Positions 7,188 through 14,929 of a stretch of DNA of 32,201 nucleotides are shown here, one piece after another. How positions within the stretch are numbered: position 1 is the first letter of the stretch; each line of letters begins with the position of its first letter. The DNA is from SVQP01 sp045650025 (GTDB taxonomy: Bacteria > Bacillota > Clostridia > Oscillospirales > CAG-272): positions 1-32,201 of the forward strand of contig JAZRQR010000211.1 in assembly GCA_045650025.1 (NCBI GenBank). The letters run 5' to 3'. A program made the translations under genes and the position numbers. The notes beneath the pieces are model-generated. The model worked only from the letters and a program-made list of their open reading frames with translations, searched no databases and was not told the DNA's origin.

Positions 7188-9734
7188 ATGAGAAACATCA
7201 AGTCCATTCTTACTATGGCTCTGTGCCTGGTAATGGTTGCTCTGATGGTTGTAAGCTGCGGCTCCAAGAACACTCCCGTGGATCCTGTAGTTGAGCAGGT
7301 TACTTACAAGCAGGCTGAGTACAACACTACCACCAGCACCATGCCCAGTAACTGGAACGAACTGACGTATCAGGACAACAACGATACGCAGATCCTGAGC
7401 TACATCACCTCTTCTTTCTTCGATTACGACTATAAGTTCGAGAACGACGTAAAGTATCTGGCTGATGGCTCCATCAACAAGGACGGCATCGTTCCCGGTG
7501 CTTACACCACCAACTACTCCGCAGCTACCAAGCTGGAGGACGTTACCGCTACTGTAGACGCTAAGTGGGGCTACACCGCTGAGCAGATCGCAGAGGGCGG
7601 CTATGCATGGAAGATCACCCTGCGTGATGATCTGAAGTGGGATGATGGCACTGCTATCACCGCTGCAGACTTCGTATGGTCCATGCAGCAGGTTCTCGAC
7701 CCCGCGTACATGAACTATCGTGCTAACACCTACTACGATACCCTCATGATCAAGAACGCGAAGAACTACTTCTACCAGAACCAGGAAGGTACCTACGAGA
7801 CTCTGCTGAGCCAGGGCTTCGAGACCAACCAGGCTGCTCTGGAAGCAGGTAAGGAACTGTACGTTGACATCCACAACCTGTGGGGTGCTGCAGGCTACAA
7901 GTCCGAGGACGGTAAGGAAGCTCCTCAGTGGGTTCTGATCACTGACGAGACCGTTTACTCCTCCGCTGACGGCACTGACTCTATCTCCGGTGCAGCTCTG
8001 TGGGGCGGCTACGCTTCCATCCTTGAGCCTACCGGCAGCTACGCTGCTTACGTAGCAGTATTCGTAGTAAACGAGAACCGTGACGTTGCATGGGATACCG
8101 TTGGTATCTATGCAGAGGGCAACGCAATCGTTGTTTGCCTTGACAAGACCTACTCCTTCCTGAAGGATGACGGCTCTCTGTCCGTTTGGGCTCCCTACTA
8201 CTTCTCCAGCCTGCCTCTGGTACACAAGGCTAAGTACGAGGCTAACAGAATTGCTCCCGCTGAAGGCGCAACCCTGTGGACCTCTAAGTACAACTCCAAC
8301 CTGGAGACCACCGCTTCTTGGGGTCCCTACAAGCTCACCGAGTTCGAGGCTGGCTCTCACTACAGACTCGAGAAGAACGAGAACTGGTACGGTTGGAACA
8401 TGGTAGAGTACAAGAACCAGTACAATGTTACCGCTATCAACTGCCGTGCAGTTGAGGATTTCTCTCCCAAGTGGCTGGGCTTCCTGAACGGCACCTACGA
8501 CGACGCTTCTCTGCAGACTGAGAACGTTGGCGAATACCTCGATTCCAAGTACGTTTACTTCACCTCTACCTCTACCGGTACCTTCGGTATGCAGCTGTTC
8601 TCCGATCTGGAGACTCTGAAGGGTAGCGCAAACAACAACGGTATCCTGGCTATCCAGGAGTTCAGACACGCATTCAACCTGGGTCTGAACAGAAGTGATA
8701 TCGTTGAAAAGATCTGGCCCGGCTCCGCAATTCCTTGCTTCGGTCTGATCAACGTTGCTTACTACTATGACATTGAGAACTCTCCTGAGCTGGCAGACGG
8801 TGGTCAGTACCGTAACACCAAGACCGCTAAGGAAGGTATCCTCCGCGCTTACGGCTTCGAGCAGGCAGCTGATGGCACTTGGTCCAGCGGCGCTCTGACC
8901 GGCCTTTCCACCGACGACGCTTACAACGCTCTGACCGGTTACAACCCTGAGCTTGCTAAGGAAAAGATGAAGGACGCTATCGCTATCCTTCTGGCAGATC
9001 CCGAGAAGTACGGCTACGACTCCTCCAAGAACATCACTCTTGTTTACGGTGCTTCCACCGATACCGACAAGCAGAGATTCAGAGCTAACTACCTCCAGGA
9101 GATCCTGGACGGTCTGACCGTTGGCACTGAGCTCCAGGACAAGATCGACGTTGTATTTGATGCATCCGCAGGCTCCGCTTGGGCAGATGCATTCCGTACC
9201 GGCCAGACTCAGATCGGCTTCGGTTACGGCTTCTCCGGTAACGCATTCAACCCCTTCGATATCATTGGTGCATTCGTTAACCCCGATGACTCCCTGAACT
9301 ACCACATGTACTGGGATACCGGTGCGATCGACATGACTCTGACCATGCCCGCAGGCGACTACGTTGGCGCTGGTGAGACCATTACCATGTCTGTTCAGAA
9401 CTGGTACTACTGCCTGAACGGTCTGGCAGCTACTGAGAACCAGGCTAAGACCTACAACTGGAGCGAAGGCTACGCTACCACCGAGGCTAGACTGATGATC
9501 CTCTCCGCTCTGGAAGAGCTGACCATCAAGGAGTCCCGTTCCGTAATGCTGATCGCTGACGGCGGCGGATCCTTCCTGGGCGCTAAGTTCTCTTACTTCT
9601 CTGAGAACGAGCACACCTTCATGGGCTTCGGCGGTCTGAGATACATCGTTGTTAACTACACCGATGCTGAGTGGCAGGAATTCGTTGCTGCAAACGGCGG
9701 CGACCTCTCTGCTGAGTACAAGAAGTCCGAGTAA
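7188..9734 (+). CDS. Oligopeptide-type ABC transporter substrate-binding lipoprotein (family 5), oversized
   Basis: An 848-residue lipoprotein starting at ATG 7188 behind AATGGAGG. A longer in-frame extension to 7017 would run over the promoter, so it is rejected. The signal peptide ends in the lipobox VVSC with Cys24. The body matches family 5 binding proteins (OppA/DppA type), with ITLRDDLKWDDGTAITAADF near residue 150 and EFRHAFNLGLNRSDIV near 490. Usual members have 500-600 residues, so about 250 extra residues are spread through the middle (roughly 190-330) and later segments. It should capture peptides outside the membrane and hand them to the two permeases downstream. Codon use is narrow (GCT, GTT, AAG, CTG, TCC), which suggests very high expression. 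A 12-bp hairpin after the stop may protect this part of the mRNA. Confidence 0.93.
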   Translation: MRNIKSILTMALCLVMVALMVVSCGSKNTPVDPVVEQVTYKQAEYNTTTSTMPSNWNELTYQDNNDTQILSYITSSFFDYDYKFENDVKYLADGSINKDGIVPGAYTTNYSAATKLEDVTATVDAKWGYTAEQIAEGGYAWKITLRDDLKWDDGTAITAADFVWSMQQVLDPAYMNYRANTYYDTLMIKNAKNYFYQNQEGTYETLLSQGFETNQAALEAGKELYVDIHNLWGAAGYKSEDGKEAPQWVLITDETVYSSADGTDSISGAALWGGYASILEPTGSYAAYVAVFVVNENRDVAWDTVGIYAEGNAIVVCLDKTYSFLKDDGSLSVWAPYYFSSLPLVHKAKYEANRIAPAEGATLWTSKYNSNLETTASWGPYKLTEFEAGSHYRLEKNENWYGWNMVEYKNQYNVTAINCRAVEDFSPKWLGFLNGTYDDASLQTENVGEYLDSKYVYFTSTSTGTFGMQLFSDLETLKGSANNNGILAIQEFRHAFNLGLNRSDIVEKIWPGSAIPCFGLINVAYYYDIENSPELADGGQYRNTKTAKEGILRAYGFEQAADGTWSSGALTGLSTDDAYNALTGYNPELAKEKMKDAIAILLADPEKYGYDSSKNITLVYGASTDTDKQRFRANYLQEILDGLTVGTELQDKIDVVFDASAGSAWADAFRTGQTQIGFGYGFSGNAFNPFDIIGAFVNPDDSLNYHMYWDTGAIDMTLTMPAGDYVGAGETITMSVQNWYYCLNGLAATENQAKTYNWSEGYATTEARLMILSALEELTIKESRSVMLIADGGGSFLGAKFSYFSENEHTFMGFGGLRYIVVNYTDAEWQEFVAANGGDLSAEYKKSE

Positions 9735-9736
9735 TT

Positions 9737-9773
9737 TTAGCCAAGGCTAAGCTTAAAGCTCTGATCGAGCTTT
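9737..9773 (+). other. Two small hairpins just after the binding-protein gene
   Basis: TTAGCC/GGCTAA (9737-9750, very tight loop) and AAAGCTC/GAGCTTT around a 5-nt loop (9755-9773). They precede the larger hairpin at 9781 and together form a structured 3' border for the binding-protein message. Confidence 0.45.
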
Positions 9774-9780
9774 GAATAAG

Positions 9781-9809
9781 GCGGTGGGCGAACTACTTTC
9801 GCCCACCGC
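9781..9809 (+). terminator. Strong hairpin between binding-protein and permease genes (partial terminator or 3' stabiliser)
   Basis: The perfect 12-bp stem GCGGTGGGCGAA / TTCGCCCACCGC has a 5-nt loop (CTACT). The downstream sequence TGATTTCGCGTTTT lacks an unbroken T-run, so it is more likely a partial terminator or an RNA-end stabiliser. This arrangement is typical where the binding protein must outnumber the permease. Confidence 0.7.
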
Positions 9810-9865
9810 TGATTTCGCGTTTTATCCCCATCCCTCAAACCATACGTTAAAACAGTAATTAGATG

Positions 9866-10020
9866 CCGCCCTGTGCGGAATGTCGGCAAATTGGTGCCGC
9901 TATCACTTCAAACTACAGTTATTTCGTGAAAAACTCCCCGCGCGCATTGTTCGCGCGCAAAACGCCCTTGTTACACGGCACCGAGACACTTGTATCGGTG
10001 CGGTGCATGGGGGCGTCCAT
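9866..10020 (+). other. Structured leader of the permease genes
   Basis: The 322-bp gap between the binding protein and oppB has no gene. It holds a run of inverted repeats: CCGC/GCGG (9866-9878), CGGCA/TGCCG (9884-9899), GCGCGC/GCGCGC (9940-9958), GCACCGA/TCGGTGC (9978-10001) and ATGG/CCAT (10007-10020). I do not recognise a known riboswitch class, and no good promoter is visible. Confidence 0.5.
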
Positions 10021-10056
10021 GACTTAGAAAAAAACAAAAACAGAGGAGAAACACCT

Positions 10057-11067
10057 ATGTATATGTTTAAATATGTGACCAAGCGCTTGGGCTTGATGTT
10101 GATCACATTTTTCATCATCTTTACGATGTGTTTTGTGTTGATCAAGTTACTGCCCATTCCGACCAACGTGCTCCCGGGTATGGACCCTAAGATCGCGTAC
10201 TCAGTGTTGGAAGGTAGAGGCTGGATCACCAATGTTCGTCCCGGTCCCAACGGTACCTATCTGTTTGATAGAGTGCCCGTCCTGATTCAGTATGGCAATT
10301 ACCTTAAGAGAGTCATTCTGGACGGCGACTTCGGTATCGCTACCACGCTGCCCGGCTTTGCCAACAAGGATCTTTGGACAGAAGTATTCACTCCCAAACT
10401 TCCCCCCACAATTTTGATCAATATCTACTCAACGCTGATCGGTGTACCCATCGGTCTGGCTTTGGGTATTTTGGCTGCGCTTAAGAAGAACAAGTGGCAG
10501 GACCAGGTCATCAACGTCTTTATCATTTTGTTGATCTCGCTGCCCTCCATCGTTTTGGCGTTGCTGATCCAGTACGTATTCTGCTTCAAGCTTGCCTGGT
10601 TCCCGCTGGGTATGGAGACGAGTAATGCGTACTTCACATGGCCGGTCTTCAAGTCCATGCTGCCCGCAGTCTTTGCGCTGTGCCTGGGCTCTATCGCAGG
10701 TTACGCGCGTTACACCCGTGCGGAGCTGTCCGAGGTGCTGACCGGTGAATTCATGCTGCTTGCAAGAACCAAGGGCTTGACCAAGAGACAGGCGATCTTC
10801 CGTCACGCAATGCGTAACTCCATGGTCGTTATCTTCCCCTCGATCCTGAGTGAATTCATTTCGGTTCTCTCCGGTTCGCTGATCATTGAGAAGATGTTCC
10901 TTGTAAACGGTGTTGGTGGCTTGTATCTGGCTGCGATCACTAACCAGGACTATGATGCGTTCATGCTGCTGTCCGGTTTCTATACGCTGATCGGCTTGAC
11001 CGCAGGTATTGTAATCGATATCAGCTACGGTATCATTGACCCGAGAATCAGAATGGGGGCGAAGTAA
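10057..11067 (+). CDS. oppB: Oligopeptide-type ABC transporter permease, OppB/DppB family
   Basis: A 336-residue inner-membrane permease. The start at 10057 is chosen because AGAGGAG sits 8 nt upstream; the in-frame extension to 9880 has no membrane character and crosses leader hairpins. A first membrane helix lies at about residues 12-33 (LMLITFFIIFTMCFVLIKLL), followed by an outside loop and five more helices. The cytoplasmic EAA loop that docks to the ATPases is visible near residue 240 (GEFMLLARTKGLTKRQAIFR). The end YGIIDPRIRMG is typical of the family. It would form the translocation path with OppC. Length and layout are normal, unlike the enlarged OppC, OppD and OppF. Its stop is 1 nt from the oppC start. 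Confidence 0.93.
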   Translation: MYMFKYVTKRLGLMLITFFIIFTMCFVLIKLLPIPTNVLPGMDPKIAYSVLEGRGWITNVRPGPNGTYLFDRVPVLIQYGNYLKRVILDGDFGIATTLPGFANKDLWTEVFTPKLPPTILINIYSTLIGVPIGLALGILAALKKNKWQDQVINVFIILLISLPSIVLALLIQYVFCFKLAWFPLGMETSNAYFTWPVFKSMLPAVFALCLGSIAGYARYTRAELSEVLTGEFMLLARTKGLTKRQAIFRHAMRNSMVVIFPSILSEFISVLSGSLIIEKMFLVNGVGGLYLAAITNQDYDAFMLLSGFYTLIGLTAGIVIDISYGIIDPRIRMGAK

Positions 11068-11068
11068 T

Positions 11069-12757
11069 ATGACAAATCAAAATCAATATCACAACATCCC
11101 CGCGGAAAAGTTCCAATTTGCTAAGAGAACCGATCTTGGCCACGATAAGAAGTTCGAAACCAAGCCCGTCAGCTATTTCCAGGGTGCTTGGCGTCGCTTC
11201 TGCAAGAACAAGGGCGCAGTCGTTGGCGGCGTCGTCATCCTGTTCCTTGTCCTGTTCGCAATCATTGCACCTTTCTTTACGCCCTATACCCCCTCTTATC
11301 ACGATAAGACCTTCCTGTACGTGACTCCCAAGCTCAAGGTTATGGAAGAGAACAACATTCCTTTCTGGGATGGCGGTAGAGTCAAGTCCAACAGTACGCT
11401 GGGTTACCTCAAGGACCTTGCGCTGGAGCAGGAGACCGGTAAGGACGTTATCAAGAGCGAGGTCGAGATCAGTGAGGACGGTACTAACTACACCTACCGT
11501 TACGACACCTATTTCGGCGTAGGCTTTGGTAAGTATAAGGAAATCACCAGAACTGAATTCGATGCAATTCAGGAATACCAGAACGAGACCGGTAAGCAGG
11601 TGCTGTATCCTCTGGTTCACAAGGATGACAGACCCTCTCACCCCAAGAATGAGGCAGACGCTAACATTTACTATAAGGTCGAGAACCCCAAGGCTGCAAC
11701 CCTTCGTCCCGTGCTGGATGAGGACGGCAACGTTGTCAACAACTACTGGAGAGTAGAGCCTGATAACAAGTCTTCTCTGGTCGTGCCATATAACTCGCTC
11801 CGTCTGGAAGGTGAGGAAGGCGTTGTCGAATACGAGCACGTATACGATGAAAACGGCATGAAGATGAAGGACGAAAACGGCGAGTACGTCATGGAAGCCA
11901 AGACGTATTACTACGTTTACGGCAGACAGATGCCCAGTACCGTTGAGGTAAGAGTGGATTACTACGAGTACTACACTTTCCTGCATGCTCAGGCAGGTGA
12001 CGGCATTTCCGAGCCTTTGTTCATCTTCGGTACCGACGATGACGGTAGAGACGTATTTGCATGCCTTGCATACGGTGCAAGATTCTCGTTTATCTTTGCT
12101 TCCGTTGTAGCGCTGGTTAACTTTATCGTAGGCGTAATCTGGGGTTCCATCTCCGGTTACTTCGGCGGCGCACTTGACCTGGCAATGGAGAGATTCTGTG
12201 AGATTCTCGGTTCCGTGCCTTCCATGATCATTATTACGCTGCTCAAGTTCCACCTGGGTCGCTTCATTCTGGAACGCGGCTTGTATAAATTGGTGGATAT
12301 ACAAAGTGCGCTGATTCTGTTCATTGCGTTCTTCGCAACGGGCTGGATCGGTATGGCAGGAAGAACGCGTATGCAGTTCTACCGCTTTAAGAATCAGGAA
12401 TACGTTCTGGCAGCGAGAACGCTGGGTGCAGGTGACGCTCGAATCATGTTCAAGCACATCTTCCCCAACGGTATCGGTACCATCGTAACCAGTGTAGCGC
12501 TGGTCATTCCTTCAATGATTTACTCGGAAACCAGCCTTTCTTATCTGGGCATTATCAACCTTGACTCGGGTAAGCTGACGAGTGTCGGTACGTTGATCGC
12601 GGCAGGTCAGGAGGCGTTCTCCATGGGTGAGGGCTACCTTGCTTACGTGGCGCTGTTCCCCTGCTTGTTCCTCGTATTGCTGATGCTCAGCTTTAACTTG
12701 TTCGGTAACGGTCTGAGAGACGCGTTCAACCCGTCGCTCAGAGGATCGGAGGAGTAA
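11069..12757 (+). CDS. oppC: Oligopeptide-type ABC transporter permease, OppC family, with large external insertion
   Basis: A 562-residue permease where about 300 is usual. The ATG at 11069 lies 1 nt after the oppB stop, with GGGGGCGAAG as ribosome site, so the two genes are likely coupled. Residues 30-70 are the usual N-terminal cytoplasmic part and first helix (GAVVGGVVILFLVLFAIIAP). The canonical FGTDDDGRDVFACLAYGARF resumes only at about residue 320. The roughly 245 residues between are polar, rich in Tyr, Asp, Glu and Asn, and must lie outside the cell, since the normal loop here is extracytoplasmic. The EAA loop is near residue 450 (YVLAARTLGAGDARIMFKHI). The insertion may contact the oversized binding protein; that is inference. 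Confidence 0.92.
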   Translation: MTNQNQYHNIPAEKFQFAKRTDLGHDKKFETKPVSYFQGAWRRFCKNKGAVVGGVVILFLVLFAIIAPFFTPYTPSYHDKTFLYVTPKLKVMEENNIPFWDGGRVKSNSTLGYLKDLALEQETGKDVIKSEVEISEDGTNYTYRYDTYFGVGFGKYKEITRTEFDAIQEYQNETGKQVLYPLVHKDDRPSHPKNEADANIYYKVENPKAATLRPVLDEDGNVVNNYWRVEPDNKSSLVVPYNSLRLEGEEGVVEYEHVYDENGMKMKDENGEYVMEAKTYYYVYGRQMPSTVEVRVDYYEYYTFLHAQAGDGISEPLFIFGTDDDGRDVFACLAYGARFSFIFASVVALVNFIVGVIWGSISGYFGGALDLAMERFCEILGSVPSMIIITLLKFHLGRFILERGLYKLVDIQSALILFIAFFATGWIGMAGRTRMQFYRFKNQEYVLAARTLGAGDARIMFKHIFPNGIGTIVTSVALVIPSMIYSETSLSYLGIINLDSGKLTSVGTLIAAGQEAFSMGEGYLAYVALFPCLFLVLLMLSFNLFGNGLRDAFNPSLRGSEE

Positions 12758-12760
12758 ACC

Positions 12761-14929
12761 ATGGATAAGCAAATTAAATTATCTGTTAACAATTTAAGAG
12801 TCTCCTTCCGTACGGACGGAGGCAAGGTGCAGGCAGTACGCGATATTTCCTTTGACCTTTATGAGGGTGAAACGCTTGCGATCGTAGGCGAGTCCGGTTC
12901 GGGTAAGTCCGTAACCTCTAAGGCGATCATGGGCATTTCGGCTGTCAACGCCATTTACGAGGGCGGCGAGATCCTGTACGACGGTCAGGATCTGGTCCGT
13001 ATCCCCGAGGAGGAAATGCACAAGCTGCGCGGTGACAAGATCGCAATGATCTTCCAGGATCCGCTTTCCTCGCTCAACCCCATCATGCGAATCGGTAGAC
13101 AGATCACCGAGGCTATGCTGCTCAAGAACAAGGCTAACCGCAAGGAAGGCCGCGAGAGCTTCAATAAGCTGCTGGCGACCATGTCTGCTACCATGAAGGC
13201 AGCCGTTGCAAACGGCGCAAAGACCCAGGCTACCGCAGCGGATATTGATAACTTCATCAAGACCTTTGATGCGTTCAACATCCGTGCGATCGAGCTGGAA
13301 AACAGCTACAGCGATTCTCACACCGCTGCAGAGGAAATGATCGCTATGATCAAGGACTTCCTGTTCCTGGTGGAGAAGAAGCAGAAGATCGACTCCGCAG
13401 CAAGACTCAAGGAGATCAACAAGAAGCTTGGACAGATCACCGACAAGTTCTTTGTGGCAAGCTATGCGGAAAAGCTCAGAGAGCACACGGCAGCTATGGC
13501 AGTTGCTCTGCGCACTAAGAAGCTGGTTAGCGAGCAGACCATCCAGACCCTGGAGGCGCTGCAGGCAACCGCACAGGAAATGGTAGCGCAGGAGGCGTAT
13601 AACTTCTTCCGTATCGGTTATTATCTCTATAAGAACCCCGGTGCAGATCTGAGCACCATGCCCGCTGCAGAGGCAAACGAGCTGGCATATAAGTTCCTCA
13701 TGGATGATTATATGACCGAGTTCCTGGCGCTGGAGAAGATTGCTGTTCAGTATTCCGCTGAGCGGACCCTGGCAAAGAAGAAGGACGCGATCCTGGCTAT
13801 GCAGAGAGCGATCCAGTTCTACAAGGCAGGCAACTTTACCCAGCACGATGCTGAGAACGAGTGCAAGATCGTTTCCAGAAGCGTATTTGCTGCAATCGAT
13901 CCTCTGGCAGTTGTCAAGGATAACGTAGCGTACACCTTTGGTAGCGCATTGGAAAGAGAAGTCGAGAAGTACTTCTTCTATATCAAGAATAACCCCAAGG
14001 AAGAGGCACGCTTTGAGCGCCAGACCAAGAAGAGAGAAGCGCTGATCGCCAAGGGCAAGACCGTTGAGTGGAACGTTGTTCCCAAGTCGGTTATCGATCC
14101 CGAGGTACAGATCGAGACCATCGTTTCTGTTATTACGCGTGTTATGAATAAGTTCCAGGCTGACGTTGAGAGCGCAGCTGCGGTTGACTACGATAAGCGC
14201 TGCATTGAGATCGTTGACTATCTTAAGAGCAAGGCTTCTCAGGTTGTCTTCAAGCTGACCAAGCGTCTGGCAAAGGAAAGAGCGATCAAGCTCATGGAGG
14301 AGGTTGGTATTCCTGAGGCGAGAATGCGTTTCAGACAGTATCCCTTCGAGTTCTCGGGCGGTATGCGTCAGCGTATCGTTATCGCGATCGCACTGTCTGC
14401 AAACCCCGACATTCTGATCTGTGACGAGCCCACCACTGCACTGGACGTAACCATTCAGGCGCAGATCCTGGAGCTGATCAACAAGCTCAAGAGAGAGCGT
14501 AATCTGTCTATTATCTTTATTCCCCACGGCCTTGGCGTCGTTGCAAACATGGCGGACAGAATTGCCGTTATGTATGCAGGTAAGGTAGTTGAGTACGGTA
14601 CTGCGGAGGAAGTATTCTACAATCCTCAGCATCCCTACACCTGGGCACTTCTGTCCTCCATGCCTGACCTGGATACCAACGAAAAGCTGGATGCGATCCC
14701 GGGTACACCTCCCAATATGATCTATCCTCCTGTGGGTGATGCATTTGCGGAAAGAAACAAGTATGCAATGGAGATCGACTTTGAAATGCAGCCTCCTATG
14801 TATCAGGTTTCTCCCACTCACTTTGCGGCAACCTGGCTGCTGCACCCCAACGCTCCCAAGGTTGAAATGCCCAAGATCATCACCGAGCGTATCAACAGAA
14901 TGAAGGAAAGAGGTGGCAACAATGGATAA
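12761..14929 (+). CDS. oppD: Oligopeptide-type ABC transporter ATPase, OppD family, with about 370-residue insertion
   Basis: A 722-residue ATPase; the usual OppD is about 330-350. Walker A is GESGSGKS (43-50), the Q-loop IFQDP has Gln99, the signature is FSGGMRQR (531-538), and Walker B ends Asp555-Glu556. The OppD-type tail (HPYTWALLSSMPD) is present. Between IGRQITEAML (about residue 120) and AKERAIKLMEEVGIPE (about 505) lies an insertion of roughly 370 residues. It is charged and mostly helix-forming, and resembles nothing I recognise. It sits in the helical subdomain that normally touches the permease and partner ATPase. The switch His589 is followed by Gly590 where Asp is usual (PHGLG). 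It starts 3 nt after oppC, with GGAGG at the oppC end, and overlaps oppF by 8 nt. Confidence 0.92.
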   Translation: MDKQIKLSVNNLRVSFRTDGGKVQAVRDISFDLYEGETLAIVGESGSGKSVTSKAIMGISAVNAIYEGGEILYDGQDLVRIPEEEMHKLRGDKIAMIFQDPLSSLNPIMRIGRQITEAMLLKNKANRKEGRESFNKLLATMSATMKAAVANGAKTQATAADIDNFIKTFDAFNIRAIELENSYSDSHTAAEEMIAMIKDFLFLVEKKQKIDSAARLKEINKKLGQITDKFFVASYAEKLREHTAAMAVALRTKKLVSEQTIQTLEALQATAQEMVAQEAYNFFRIGYYLYKNPGADLSTMPAAEANELAYKFLMDDYMTEFLALEKIAVQYSAERTLAKKKDAILAMQRAIQFYKAGNFTQHDAENECKIVSRSVFAAIDPLAVVKDNVAYTFGSALEREVEKYFFYIKNNPKEEARFERQTKKREALIAKGKTVEWNVVPKSVIDPEVQIETIVSVITRVMNKFQADVESAAAVDYDKRCIEIVDYLKSKASQVVFKLTKRLAKERAIKLMEEVGIPEARMRFRQYPFEFSGGMRQRIVIAIALSANPDILICDEPTTALDVTIQAQILELINKLKRERNLSIIFIPHGLGVVANMADRIAVMYAGKVVEYGTAEEVFYNPQHPYTWALLSSMPDLDTNEKLDAIPGTPPNMIYPPVGDAFAERNKYAMEIDFEMQPPMYQVSPTHFAATWLLHPNAPKVEMPKIITERINRMKERGGNNG

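Noticed and set aside
7047..9614. An 855-codon minus-strand frame opposite the binding protein
   Set aside because: It is a shadow caused by strong codon bias in the real gene. No start signals or recognisable domains are seen.
12794..14845. A 683-codon minus-strand frame opposite oppD
   Set aside because: It is antisense to an ATPase with all motifs in place, and its translation shows no family features. The similar frames opposite oppC and oppF are rejected for the same reason.
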